A DNA stretch of 64,000 bases from Mactromeris polynyma (lineage: Eukaryota > Mollusca > Bivalvia > Venerida > Mactridae), in NCBI GenBank assembly GCA_032209605.1, contig JASFXZ010000026.1:682001-746000 (forward strand), read 5' to 3'. Below are positions 44,190 through 57,902 of this stretch, piece after piece. Positions within the stretch are counted from its first letter, which is position 1. Every line of letters starts with the position of its first letter. The position numbers were made by a program, and so were the translations under genes. The notes under the pieces are model-generated. The model was not told where the DNA came from. It made no database searches and was given only the letters and a program-made list of their open reading frames with translations.

Positions 44190-47100
44190 ACACAGTCAGT
44201 TTGACCCCAAGAGTAGCCTCCCCCACTTTCAAAAAGGGGCACATTCGCAAGAAGACTTGATCTTTCTTGAATTTAAAGAAGCAGAACTTTTGAAATCAGG
44301 GGACATTACTCTTGCGTTACTTTATATCCATCATGAAATAAAGGGACGTTACTCTTAATGATAATGGTGGCCGCGTTATATTCTAAATGGAAGTAACCAC
44401 CCTGCCTTCAAAATGGCGATAAAATACAGTAAGAGTTACCTCCCCTGATTTCAAAATGGTGGATATCAGGGGACATTACTCATGTTTTATATTACCTCCA
44501 ATTTGAAATAAAGGGACATTCTTATCCATAATAGCGGCCGTTTTAAAGCAGAGGGCATAGCTCTGCATGGTGACCATTCGTAACAGGAGTAACCTCCCTG
44601 CTTTCAAAATGGCGGAACTATACAGCAAGAGTGACCTCCCCTAATTTCAAAATGGTGGATATTCTGCAAAAATGGCAGCCATTTTGACATCTGGGGACAT
44701 TACTCACATCATTCATTGCCTCAATTTTACAACGGCAATTTTTTAGCAGGGGGCATAAATCTAACTTGCATGGCGACCATTCGAAACAAGAGTATCTTCC
44801 CTTCTTTCAAAATGGCAGGAATTAACACCATGGGTTACCTCCCCTAATTTCATAATGGTGGATATTCCTCGAAAATGGCAGCCATGTTGACATCAGGGGA
44901 CATTACTCATGCCATTCATTGCCTCCATTATGAAATGAAGGGACATTACTTTCATTAATAATGTAGGCCATTTTTAAGCAGGGGGCATAACTGTACCTTG
45001 CATGGCGACCATTCAAAACAGGAGTAACCTCCCTGCTTTCAAAAAGGCGGAAATATACAGTAAGAGTTACCTCCCATTATTTCAAAATGGTGGATATTCT
45101 GCAAATATGGCAGCCATTTTGACATCAAGGGACATGAATCATGTCTAAAATTGCATCCATTTTCTAATAAAGGGACATTACTCTCATTCATAATAGCGGC
45201 CATTTTAGGGGGCATAACTACCTTTAGGCAACCTTTTGAAACAAGAGTAGTCTCCCTTCTTTCAAAATGGCAGAAATTTGCAGCATGGATTATTTCCTCT
45301 AATTTCAAAATGGTGGATATTCCTCAAATATGGCAGCCATTTTGACATCAGGGGACATCACTCATGTCTTAAATTGCTTCCATTTTGAAATAAAGGGACA
45401 TTACTCTCATTCATAATAGAGGCCATTTTTAAGCAGGATCCATAACTCTACCTTGCTTGGCGACCATTCGAAACAAGAGTAGCCTCCCTTTTTTCAAAAT
45501 GGTGGAAATTAACAGCACAGATTACTTCCCCTGATTTCAAAATGGTTCATATTCCGCGAAAATGGCAGCCATTTTGACATCAAGGGACATAAATCATGTC
45601 TAAAATTGCATCCATTTTGTAATAAAGGGACATTACTCTCATTCATAATAGTGGCCATTTTAAGCAGGGGGCATAACTGTACCTTTTAGGCGACCATTCG
45701 AAACAAGAGTAGTCTCCCTTCTTTCAAAATGGCGGAAATTTGAAGCAAGGATTATTTCCCCTAATTTCAAAATGGTGGATATTCCTCAAATATTGCTGCC
45801 ATTTTGACATCAGGGGACATCACTCATGTCTTAAATTGCATCCATTTTGTAATAAAGGGACATTACTCTCATTCATAAAAGCGGCCATTTTTAAGCAGGA
45901 TGCATAACTCTACCTTGCTTGGCGATCATTCCAAATAAGAGTAGCCTCCCTTCTTTCAAAATGGTGGAAATTAACAGCACAGATTACTTCCCCCGATTTC
46001 AAAATGGTTGATATTCCTTGAAAATGGCAGCAATTTTGACATCAGGGGACATAAATCATGTCTGAAATTGCATCCATTTTGTAATAAAGGGACATTACTC
46101 TCATTCATAATAGCGGCCGTTTTAAGCAGGGGGCATATTTGTACCTTTTAGGCGACCATTCAAAACAAGAGTAGCCTCCCTTTTTTCAAAATGGTGGAAA
46201 TTAACAGCACAGATTACTTCCCCTGATTTCAAAATGGTTGGTATTCCGCGAAAATGGCAGCCATTTTGACATCAGGGGACATAAATCATGTCTGAAATTG
46301 CATCCATTTTGTAATAAAGGGACATTACTCTCATTCATTATAGCGGCCATTTTAAGCAGGGGGCATAACTGTACCTTTTAGGCGACCATTCGAAACAAGA
46401 GTAGCCTCCCTTTTTTCAAAATGGTGGAAATTAACAGCACAGATTACTTCCCCTGATTTCAAATGGTTGATATTCCGCGAAAATGGCAGCCATTTTGACA
46501 TCAAGGGACATAAATCATGTCTGAAATTGCATCCATTTTGTAATAAAGGGACATTACTCTCATTCATAATAGCGGCCATTTTAAGCAGGGGGCATAACTG
46601 TGCCTTTTAGGCAACCATTTGAAACAAGAGTAGCCTCCCTTCTTTCAAAATGGCGGAATTTACAGAATGGGTTACTTCCCCTGATTTCAAAATGGTTGAT
46701 ATTCCGCGAAAATGGCAGCCATTTTGACATCAAGGGACATAAATCATGTGTAAAATTGCATCCATTTTGTAATAAAGGGACATAACCATTCATAATGGCG
46801 GCCATTTTTAAGCAGGATGCGTAACTCTACCTTGCTTGGCGACCATTCAAAACAAGAGTAGCCTCCCTTTTTTCAAAATGGTGGAAATTAACAGCACGGA
46901 TTACTTCCCCTGCTTTCAAAATGGTTGATATTCCGCAAAAATGGCAGCCATTTTTACATCAGGGGACATAAATCATGTCTGAAATTGCATCCATTTTGTA
47001 ATAAAGGGACATTACTCTCATTCATTATAGCGGCCATTTTTAAGCAGGATGCATAACTCTACCTTGCTTGGCGACCATTCGAAACAAGAGTAGCCTCCCT

Positions 47101-50100
47101 TTTTTCAAAATGGTGGAAATTAACAGCACAGATTACTTCCCCTGATTTCAAAATGGTTGATATTCCGCGAAAATGGCAGCCATTTTGACATCAGGGGACA
47201 TAAATCATGTCTGAAATTGCATACATTTTGTAATAAAGGGACATTACTCTCATTCATAATAGCGGCCATTTTAAGCAGGGGGCATAACTGTACCTTTTAG
47301 GCGACCATTCGAAACAAGAGTAGCCTCCCTTTTTTCAAAATGGTGGAAATTAACAGCACAGATTACTTCCCCTGATTTCAAAATGGTTGATATTCCGCCA
47401 AAATGGCAGCCATTTTGACATCAGGGGACATAAATCATGTCTGAAATTGCATCCATTTTGTAATAAAGGGACATTACTCTCATTCATAATAGCGGCCATT
47501 TTAAGCAGGGGGCATAACTGTGCCTTTTAGGCAACCATTTGAAACAAGAGTAGCCTCCCTTCTTTCAAAATGGCGGAATTTACAGAATGGGTTACTTCCC
47601 CTGATTTCAAAATGGTTGATATTCCGCGAAAATGGCAGCCATTTTGACATCAAGGGACATAAATCATGTGTAAAATTGCATCCATTTTGTAATAAAGGGA
47701 CATAACTCTCATTCATAATGGCGGCCATTTTTAAGCAGGATGCATAACTCTACCTTGCTTGGTGACCATTCGAAACAAGAGTAGCCTCCCTTTTTTCAAA
47801 ATGGTGGAAATTAACAGCACGGATTACTTCCCCTGATTTCAAAATGGTTGATATTCCGCGAAAATGGCAGCCATTTTGACATCAGGGGACATAAATCATG
47901 TCTGAAATTGCATCCATTTTGTAATAAAGGGACATTACTCATATTCATTATAGCGGCCATTTTTAAGCAGGATGCATAACTCTACCTTGCTTGGCGACCA
48001 TTCGAAACAAGAGTAGCCGCCCTTTTTTCAAAATGGTGGAAATTAACAGCATGGATTACTTCCCCTGATTTCAAAATGGTCGATATTCCGCGAAAATGGC
48101 AGCCATTTTGACATCAGGGGACATAAATCATGTCTGAAATTGCATCCATTTTGTAATAAAGGGACATTACTCTCATTCATAATAGCGGCCATTTTAAGCA
48201 GGGGGCATAACTGTGCCTTTTAGGCAACCATTTGAAACAAGAGTAGCCTCCCTTCTTTCAAAATGGCGGAATTTACAGAATGGGTTACTTCCCCTGATTT
48301 CAAAATGGTTGATATTCCGCGAAAATGGCAGCCATTTTGACATCAAGGGACATAAATCATGTGTAAAATTGCATCCATTTTGTAATAAAGGGACATAACT
48401 CTCATTCATAATGGCGGCCATTTTTAAGCAGGATGCATAACTCTACCTTGCTTGGTGACCATTCGAAACAAGAGTAGCCTCCCTTTTTTCAAAATGGTGG
48501 AAATTAACAGCACGGATTACTTCCCCTGATTTCAAAATGGTTGATATTCCGCGAAAATGGCAGCCATTTTGACATCAGGGGACATAAATCATGTCTGAAA
48601 TTGCATCCATTTTGTAATAAAGGGACATTACTCATATTCATTATAGCGGCCATTTTTAAGCAGGATGCATAACTCTACCTTGCTTGGCGACCATTCGAAA
48701 CAAGAGTAGCCGCCCTTTTTTCAAAATGGTGGAAATTAACAGCATGGATTACTTCCCCTGATTTCAAAATGGTCGATATTCCGCGAAAATGGCAGCCATT
48801 TTGACATCAGGGGACATAAATCATGTCTGAAATTGCATCCATTTTGTAATAAAGGGACATTACTCTCATTCATAATAGCGGCCATTTTAAGCAGGGGGCA
48901 TAACTGTGCCTTTTAGGCAACCATTTGAAACAAGAGTAGCCTCCCTTCTTTCAAAATGGCGGAATTTACAGAATGGGTTACTTCCCCTGATTTCAAAATG
49001 GTTGATATTCCGCGAAAATGGCAGCCATTTTGACATCAAGGGACATAAATCATGTGTAAAATTGCATCCATTTTGTAATAAAGGGACATAACTCTCATTC
49101 ATAATGGCGGCCATTTTTAAGCAGGATGCATAACTCTACCTTGCTTGGTGACCATTCGAAACAAGAGTAGCCTCCCTTTTTTTCAAAATGGTGGAAATTA
49201 ACAGCACGGATTACTTCCCCTGATTTCAAAATGGTTGATATTCCGCGAAAATGGCAGCCATTTTGACATCAGGGGACATAAATCATGTCTGAAATTGCAT
49301 CCATTTTGTAATAAAGGGACATTACTCATATTCATTATAGCGGCCATTTTTAAGCAGGATGCATAACTCTACCTTGCTTGGCGACCATTCGAAACAAGAG
49401 TAGCCGCCCTTTTTTCAAAATGGTGGAAATTAACAGCATGGATTACTTCCCCTGATTTCAAAATGGTCGATATTCCGCGAAAATGGCAGCCATTTTGACA
49501 TCAGGGGACATAAATCATGTCTGAAATTGCATCCATTTTGTAATAAAGGGACATTACTCTCATTCATAATAGCGGCCATTTTAAGCAGGGGGCATAACTG
49601 TGCCTTTTAGGCAACCATTTGAAACAAGAGTAGCCTCCCTTCTTTCAAAATGGCGGAATTTACAGAATGGGTTACTTCCCCTGATTTCAAAATGGTTGAT
49701 ATTCCTCGAAAATGGCAGCCATTTTGACATCAGGGGACATAAATCATGTCTGAAATTGCATCCATTTTGTAATAAAGGGACATTACTCATATTCATTATA
49801 GCGGCCATTTTTAAGCAGGATGCATAACTCTACCTTGCTTGGCGACCATTCGAAACAAGAGTAGCCGCCCTTTTTTCAAAATGGTGGAAATTAACAGCAT
49901 GGATTACTTCCCCTGATTTCAAAATGGTCGATATTCCGCGAAAATGGCAGCCATTTTGACATCAGGGGACATAAATCATGTCTGAAATTGCATCCATTTT
50001 GTAATAAAGGGACATTACTCTCATTCATAATAGCGGCCATTTTAAGCAGGGGGCATAACTGTGCCTTTTAGGCAACCATTTGAAACAAGAGTAGCCTCCC

Positions 50101-51260
50101 TTCTTTCAAAATGGCGGAATTTACAGAATGGGTTACTTCCCCTGATTTCAAAATGGTTGATATTCCTCGAAAATGGCAGCCATTTTGACATCAAGGGACA
50201 AAAATCATGTGTAAAATTGCATCCATTTTGTAATAAAGGGACATAACTCTCATTCATAATGGCGGCCATTTTTAAGCAGGATGCATAACTCTACCTTGCT
50301 TGGTGACCATTCGAAACAAGAGTAGCCTCCCTTTTTTCAAAATGGTGGAAATTAACAGCACGGATTACTTCCCCTGCTTTCAAAATGGTTGATATTCCGC
50401 GAAAATGGCAGCCATTTTTACATCAGGGGACATAAATCATGTCTGAAATTGCATCCATTTTGTAATAAAGGGACATTACTCTCATTCATTATAGCGGCCA
50501 TTTTTAAGCAGGATGCATAACTCTACCTTGCTTGGTGACCATTCGAAACAAGAGTAGCCTCCCTTTTTTCAAAATGGTGGAAATTAACAGCACGGATTAC
50601 TTCCCCTGCTTTCAAAATGGTTGATATTCCGCGAAAATGGCAGCCATTTTTACATCAGGGGACATAAATCATGTCTGAAATTGCATCCATTTTGTAATAA
50701 AGGGACATTACTCTCATTCATTATAGCGGCCATTTTTAAGCAGGATGCATAACTTTACCTTGCTTGGCGACCATTCGAAACATGAGTAGCCTCCCTTTTT
50801 TCCAAATGGTGGAAATTAACAGCACGGATTACTTCCCCTGATTTCAAAATGGTTGATATTCCGCGAAAATGGCAGCCATTTTGACATCAGGGGACATAAA
50901 TCATGTCTGAAATTGCATCCATTTTGTAATAAAGGGACATTACTCTCATTCATAATAGCAGCCATTTTAAGTAGGGGCCATAACTGTGCCTTTTAGGCAA
51001 CCATTTGAAACAAGAGTAGCCTCCCTTCTTTCAAAATGGCGGAATTTACAGAATGGGTTACTTCCCCTGATTTCAAAATGGTTGATATTCCGCGAAAATG
51101 GCAGCCATTTTGACATCAAGGGACATAAATCATGTGTAAAATTGCATCCATTTTGTAATAAAGGGACATAACTCTCATTCATAATGGCGGCCATTTTTAA
51201 GCAGGATGCATAACTCTACCTTGCTTGGCGACCATTCTAAACAAGAGTAGCCTCCCTTCT
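44190..51260. repeat. Satellite array, about 231-bp monomer, about 30 copies
   Basis: Landmarks such as ATAATAGCGGCCATTTTAAG recur every 229-231 bp from about 44.5 kb to 51.2 kb. Monomers at the left edge are strongly diverged; those from 46 kb on are close to each other. Each monomer contains several short modules of the form TTTCAAAATGG(C/T)GGA and the palindrome AAAATGGCAGCCATTTT. The array ends abruptly at about 51,260 after CAAGAGTAGCCTCCCTTCT. The 60-75-codon open frames on both strands are by-products of the monomer and show no sign of being genes. Confidence 0.95.
47494..49573. repeat. Higher-order repeat: three 693-bp trimers
   Basis: Three monomer types follow one another: A (TTTTAGGCAACCATTTGAAA), B (CTTGGTGACCATTCGAAACA) and C (CTTGGCGACC with GTAGCCGCCC). 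The A monomers start at equivalent positions near 47,501, 48,194, 48,887 and 49,581, spacings of 693, 693 and 694 bp; the extra base is a seventh T at about 49,170-49,180. The trimers are almost identical. Beyond 49,574 the order is A-C-A-B-B-B-A, so units were lost and duplicated. Confidence 0.9.
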
Positions 51261-51262
51261 AC

Positions 51263-51869
51263 ACTGCTTAAGATGTGGCAGAACTTCATAGGCGAGTTAG
51301 CCCCTTTGACAACTGGGGACATATGTCTAGCCCTACTTGGCCACCAATACTTGACAATCCATCTATTATCCAATGGCTGCTTCATTTAATCAATGGCAGG
51401 CCTTGGTAATCTTTTGTAATTTGCAACTGACTATCATACTTAACTGCTGTCATCAACTCTGGGTCAATACTTTCATTCATAGAATAAGCCATGTGATCGG
51501 AAAAACTCTTCATCATATGATGAAGAAACCAATTAATGGTTTGTATTTGATCTATCAAAAATGTGAACTAAAACCCAAAGATGGTGGAGCAGTAAAGAGA
51601 ATAGATCAGTCATGGATGTCAATGGGTGGTTATAGTAAGTAGATAGCAATAAGTAAGACCAACAAGATGCAACAAATTATATCTGGTCACTTCTACGGAC
51701 CATGGTCGTCCTTTATGGACCAAACAAACATAATATACAAGATTTCACAATGGAAAGTACATAAATTGTCTATTTTCTAACACAAAAGTCTTCTGGTCCA
51801 TGTTGAAACATATCATTCATCTCTAATATGTCACTTTTTGTTATTTAATAACGTTCAAAAATAAACCAT
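51263..51869. other. Flank of the satellite; weak open frame
   Basis: A plus-strand frame at 51,520-51,634 (KKPINGLYLIYQKCELKPKD then GGAVKRIDQSWMS) ends at a GTAAGT-like donor and may be an isolated exon, but no acceptor is convincing. Three 17-bp repeats of CCATTCATTCTGGACAA lie at 51,867-51,917. Confidence 0.3.
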
Positions 51870-51962
51870 TCATTCTGGACAACCATTCATTCTGGACAAC
51901 CATTCATTGACGGGACAAATGCACCAATTTGATGAAGTTGTTTGATGAGATTCATTCCATAC
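51870..51962 (-). CDS. Weak candidate terminal exon
   Basis: On the minus strand ATATTTCAG is followed by VWNESHQTTSSNWCICPVNE and WLSRMNGCPE, then TGA, in the phase left by the exon at 54,946. It overlaps the 17-bp repeats, which weakens the case. Confidence 0.2.
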   Translation of the reverse strand, partial: VWNESHQTTSSNWCICPVNEWLSRMNGCPE

Positions 51963-51969
51963 CTGAAAT

Positions 51970-54945
51970 ATAAAAAAAATGTTCTTAAAACTTTTTTATC
52001 AAAATTAGTCCACTTTTATGTCTCAATTTGTCACAGTTAACACAGCTATATCGAAAATATCCTCAAATAACAAAGAGGGTTAGGGTTCGTAGCTTGTTTA
52101 TTCGACAACCTGTCCAAATACTAGGTATAATCGGAAATAAATATCAGGTCCTGATGTATCTTCTTATGCGCGTCAAATTGAAATGGGCTATTTGAAACCA
52201 AGTATTACTTAAATTTTGAACCCGATGAATTTGACTGTAAATTACTATAGCTGTATTTAATTGCTAAGTGTATAAGTATCATGAGAAATGCAAAATGAGC
52301 CAAGCCATTGCTGATGCCAAGGCATGATGGGAAAATATATATGCTTATTAAAATGCAAGAAACAACCTAGTACAATTATCATTCAAGACAAAATCCAACA
52401 TTTTTCATCAAAACAACTATAGTTTGGTGATGATATTTAGCAACTTAAATGTCTAACTGACAGACTTGACTTTAATGAATGTCTTTCAAATAAATTTTGG
52501 AAATTCATTAGTGAACCCAAAGGGGTTCAAACCTATGACCCCTATGACGTCAGCACCTAGCACTGAAGAAACTGCAGCCATACCCACTATGCCACCGAAG
52601 AAACCTCAAAAACGGTTATTCAAATGACGCTGATATGGTTGTCGTTACTTCAGTACATGGTATATACGGTGTGTGTGACATCTTGAGATAATTTTCAGCT
52701 TCTATTTTACTATAACTATTTTATAGAGAATACATTTCTGTATGTTAATAATTTAAGTTATAAAAGTGATGGCAAATCATCAATATACATTGTATATTAC
52801 CTCTGACCATGTCAATGGCATTAGTGTCTACACAGACTGAACTCAAAGGACATTTACAAAAGAACTCATCAAGAATGACTATTTGATTACGCGTAATTGC
52901 AAATGACAGTATATGTACCAACTGTGTGTTAATCTACTAATGCAATAAATGTTTGTATTCTCGTTCGATAAACCGTTCGGAAGATTTTCCGGTTAACTAG
53001 TTTACAAAATAACTGATTATTCCCATCCCTAATTATTCTACTACATGTATTTACTTTTTAAAGTAAGTCAGTCAATATTTTGGTTAATTAATCAACAAGC
53101 CCCAGTTATTTTTTACTGTAATCTCAGTGGCAAAGAATTTATCAAATTTTGTGTTAATTTTCTCTATTATTATTTTTCCCCATCATTTTGTACAAGAAAA
53201 AATTATGATAATAAACATATTTCTGTATTTTTAGCTTTTGCTTTAATTTTAGTGTGAATCTGCAATCCATCAATGCCCACGGCCAGAGATTATAAACTTG
53301 AGATCAGTTGCTGTACTCAAAGCTTTTTTTCAGTCACAACTAATTTTGTCAAATAGATATTTTGTTAAATGTTTCAGTACTTTTTTAGGTTAATTATTTA
53401 TCATTTATGTTATATGGCAATTACTGCATGACCAATTATAAAACAACAGAATTAATCTAAGAAAACGCACAAAACAAGATTTGAAATCAATCTCAAGTTT
53501 CATAACCTCAGACAAAGGAGTTCATTTGAAATATTTCACTATTATGTGTCACAAATTTGATACTCCTTGACCCTGATTTCTCGAGAATACTCAAATATAC
53601 TAAAATACGAAGTTTAAAACATCAGGAAATTTAATAATTTACTAATAATTGTAATCATCAATATTTTTGTATGAACAATTAATTTTATCACAATGCCATG
53701 ATATTATATTTTTGTTACAATGTGCATTTAATTTTATAAAATTATTCAATTGAAACTCTACTGGACATAAAGTGGTAAATGCATGTTGATATTTTTAATT
53801 ATTGTGAAATTATTAAAATGTGGAATCTGAATATATGTTTTTAAATATAAAATAAATTTATACAAATTTGAAGTGTTTGTTCGCTTTGTGATATTATATT
53901 ATTAAATATGTGCAATGACTTATTTTGGATTTTGGTTTTCAAGAACATGCATATTGAATGCCAAAGGTTTTGTAAAATAGTTTGATAGTCCAAAATATTT
54001 TAATGATGCTAAACTTAATTATGATTCGTTCGGTAACTGATTAAAAAATCCAATTCATGAAGGGACATACATCTGCAAAGAAATCCACATTTTGTTCTAT
54101 AACATTTTCTACTATTTTTTCCCCCATTTTTTTTTATTTTCACTGGCCTATATGAACAGAAAATCAATTGTCAATGTTCAGATTTCTTCAGATTAAAATG
54201 TGCTTAATTAGTGAGGTGTGATAGTTTTCAGCTAAATGCATCAAATGAAAGAATAATATGATATTTATTGTTTGATGGTATGTCTTCATTTGGTTACAAA
54301 ATCAAAACCAGTTATAATTCCACAATTTTGTGAAATACAGGCAGACTTAAATACCAACCCAAGTATTTCAAACTTTTGATGTTCAGAATACAATTCTTTC
54401 ATTTATTAATTCACTTCACAATTATTCAATGTTCTGAAGTTTTATTGACCGACTGACCCACTGACTGACTATGGAAAGTATACCAGTAAGTATTAATGAT
54501 TCAAAAGGAATAGTTTGCTCTACATTTCATAAGGCATTTACTTAGTATTTGGTATATTCTACTGCCCATGTTTTATTCTGACAACATCATGAAGTTAATT
54601 TAACATACTGTGATATTATTAAAGTGGCATTACATATTGTATGTAAATTAATGTATTTAACATAACTTTTGTCAGGAATTTAGTATGGAATGATATTCTT
54701 GTCAATGAAAATAATTTTTATTTTTGCTGAATTTGTCATAATTTGCAATAAACTAGCCATTTAACTTCCAACTCTTAATAAAATATTCGTTTTTGGTAAA
54801 AAAGTATAAGTATTTGACCTTAGAAAGCCTGTTTTCTTTGAAGTGATGTCTAATGTTGGAAACTGTTCTTGAATGATCTTGAACAGAATGCAAGTTGTCT
54901 CCCTTTAAACAATTATTTGACATTTTGTTCAATATTTTATATTAC
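51970..54945. other. AT-rich non-coding DNA
   Basis: No exon, repeat array or RNA gene was recognised. Several open frames of 60-70 codons have no splice sites or family signal. Confidence 0.5.
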
Positions 54946-55038
54946 CTTATTCAGTAAATCAACATGCAGCAACAACACAACCAAGTACACATACATGGCT
55001 TTGTGTAACACTACATGGATCACCATTGTCTTTTGATC
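54946..55038 (-). CDS. Candidate exon, hydrophobic, unknown gene
   Basis: On the minus strand, TTCTTTTTCAG precedes and GTAATA follows 31 intact codons in phase 0: DQKTMVIHVVLHKAMYVYLV then VLLLHVDLLNK. The middle could be a membrane segment. The pattern VYLVVLLLH resembles VYLLVIVEK in the exon at 57,903, so both may belong to one minus-strand gene with related exons. The family is unknown. Confidence 0.4.
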
Positions 55039-55126
55039 CTGAAAAAGAAATCACAGATAAATAAGTTTGTGTCAACTAAACAAAAAAATTGAAACTTTAC
55101 TGAACCACTTCATATACAACTTTTTA

Positions 55127-55588
55127 TAGGGGTGTCACGTTATGTTTATAATGTACCATGATATATTGCAATACTTTAGCAGTGCATTGCAATATGTACC
55201 ACGATATATTGTTTCATTAACCTCATCTATGACTGTAGATTTTTTTCTTAATGTAACAATTTTATTCAACTTCAAGCTCTTCAAATGTATTAAATAAATT
55301 CAAAAATAAATATGCATAAACCAGAACAAAACAATTATAAATATCATTTAAATGTTTGATTCAATAGGAGTTTTTCATGACTAGAAACTTATAAATAGTA
55401 TATCACTCTTATTTCAGGTTATTAGATTTTCAATACTTAAGTATTTAGCCAGTAGTATCTGACTGAAAGCAAAAAAGCACATTTCGTACGCCACTGGTAC
55501 GTTTATTACAATATCATGGTACAATACAGTTTGGCTGCTTATTGCAATACAATGTATGATGATATAGCAGTATATCGTGACACCCCTA
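55127..55588. mobile_element. hAT-like MITE, 462 bp
   Basis: The 13-bp ends TAGGGGTGTCACG (55127-55139) and CGTGACACCCCTA (55576-55588) are perfect inverted repeats. Further weaker pairing extends inward (TACCATGATATATTGCAATA near the left, TGATGATATAGCAGTATA near the right). The TAGGGGTGTC start resembles hAT-type termini. No clear 8-bp duplication is seen and there is no transposase, so it is non-autonomous. Confidence 0.7.
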
Positions 55589-57140
55589 TTACAACAAGCG
55601 GTGTCTTGACCTTGCAGTCACTGCAACCTACACTATGAGTGGTCAAAGCTTCATTACCCCCCACATATCTCTGTCATATATATACATGTATACAGCTTAT
55701 AAAGAGATTTCAACAAAACCAATCCTATATCCTCAAGAAACCAAGTCAATCTTTACAGTAAATGCCTATACCATTGTAAAACAGGTACAATTTTTCTCTT
55801 CTCATAGCCGGTACAACTTTTACAGTGAATTCCTATAATGCTGTGAAATTGGCCCTTTTTGTGCTTGTTTTAAACCTGCGGGAAATTCAATTAATTTTTT
55901 AATTTTCTACACTATAATGCTATATCAATCAAAAATTTGATTTGATATGTTCTGATGTTGTTTCGGCAAAGCACTAATTTTCATACAGATTAACTTAGAG
56001 GGTTTCCAATTAGGAAATGCTTGAGATGTATTAAAAACATGAAAACGCATTTAAAAATGTTACAGTTTCATCTACTCAAATACTGATTTCCGTACAGAAT
56101 TGTATGTTATAGGTTGCAACTAATTGATTAACTATATGAGATGTTCCATGACAAACCTTGCATTAGTGACCAAACATCAACTTTCTGATTTTTACTATTT
56201 CTAACAGATATATTCATCTATTTTCATTCAATAGCTCATATATTAAAATCGAATATCTACTTTTCTTTTTATAGCAATTCCAATAGTCTGCATACAGACC
56301 CTATGTTGTCATGTACCATACCAATTTAATTTAATATTATACCTAAATGTCATCTTTTAACCTTGATATTTGATTGAATCTTGTCAATATATTTGAAATA
56401 AAAAACTGAATGAAATGAAAAGATATGGTGTTTTACAAAACATTTCTTCTTGATTTTACTGATTTAAAATTTTGAATTGACAACAAGAGACCCATGATAA
56501 AAGCAAGGCGCTCTACGGGCTAAATTGTGCACATAGAACTTCAATAAGCTTAGTTCAGGACTAGATCATTTTTGAAGTTATTCCCTATGTGACTATACAG
56601 AATATAGATTTTTAGTAACAGTGACCTTGGACAGAACGGCCCCAAAACCAATCACATGTTCTTACTATGTACCAAGTTTGATGAGAATATATGATAAATG
56701 AAACTCAAGATAATCACCAGAAATCCACAGTTTGATGACCACCAGCCCAATTACCTGCCTGCCAAACAACATTCTGATACTTAGAGAATATTCTGATGGA
56801 AACACCAATTTCCCCTTTGCATGACTAAACTTTGTAAAATATTCTTTCAAAGTAAGCAACGACAAAAATAATTTCCTGGGTTTCTACACAAAAATTATAT
56901 CTGTTTTTGAGGAGAGAAAAGTTATGTCTAATTTTACAAGGTAGTAGGCATTCACTGTAAAGATTGCCACGGTGTTGAGGTATAAAAACATCACATTGGA
57001 ATGTGACAGGTGAATAAATGATATAAGCCTTATACAGATGAACTCTAAGCATACTCAGCACTTAATTGGCAACACCATCTGTCACTGAATTTTAAAAAGA
57101 CAACTCTACAGGTAGACAGTCTGATAATGAAGAAAATGAG
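55589..57140. other. Decayed repeat, no gene
   Basis: About 56,480-56,720 (GTGACCTTGGAC..., TACCAAGTTTGATGAGAAT) has the style of an old dispersed repeat common in mollusc genomes. Open frames on the minus strand there are not believed. Confidence 0.4.
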
Positions 57141-57603
57141 ACTTAAACCTATATACAGTAAAATCTCATTAATAAGACCACCTTTAGAACCCTTAAAAAC
57201 TTTCCAAATATTACAGAAATTATTTCTTTAGATCAAATTTCTTTTATTTCACTCACGCGTATATTGCCTGTATTATATGCCCCATAATGCACCTCAATAT
57301 ACATTTTTTTAAGCACTCGCTGGAGACAAAATTAATTTTCAAGCACCAAATCACATTGATGTTATCGAAATGAACTAAGCTCAAAATAAAATAAGATTTT
57401 AACCTTACATTTAGATTTTAAGATAAGTTAATATTTGGTGTTGCCAATAGCCAAGTGCCTTATTTATTCAGTTGGATTCATTACAATATTTTGAGGGGTG
57501 AAAGTAAAAAAGTCTGTTTGCTGCTACATCTATATGCAATATAGAATGTTATAGACTGAGTATTGCTTTCATCCCTCAATTTATCTATCAGCAGAATCAC
57601 CAC

Positions 57604-57860
57604 AATAAATACTGACTAACAGAGCTAACCAACCAGTTTTTTTGACATTATCTCCATGTTATTGTATCATACCATACTGAAACTTAAGCACATCTCTCTG
57701 AAGGACAGGCAGCAAATGAAAACAAATGTTACCACAGACATTATTGGTCAATTCTGTAATGATTTCATAGAAAGTACTCAAAATATCATTTTAATCTTTA
57801 CAAACTATGTAAGACATTCGTATCAATGCTGGTGGGTTAGCTCTTTCATCAGTATTTGTT
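57604..57860. repeat. Inverted repeat, about 32-bp arms
   Basis: AATACTGACTAACAGAGCTA at 57,608 pairs with TAGCTCTTTCATCAGTATTT at 57,838. The same pairing is preserved in the right copy (about 62,843-62,876 with 62,983-63,016), so the hairpin predates the duplication. It may be a MITE. Confidence 0.65.
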
Positions 57861-57902
57861 GTTTATATATGAAGAATTCTGTGACCGTTTTATTTAACTC
57901 AC

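Noticed and set aside
46352..51194. Repeated 60-75-codon open frames on both strands of the satellite
   Set aside because: They recur with the monomer period, overlap on opposite strands and follow the DNA repeat exactly; no splice, start context or family evidence.
44190..51260. CRISPR-like array
   Set aside because: Direct repeats are contiguous 231-bp monomers without unique spacers, and the window is eukaryotic.
56665..57061. Overlapping minus-strand open frames
   Set aside because: They fall in an old dispersed repeat and have no exon borders.
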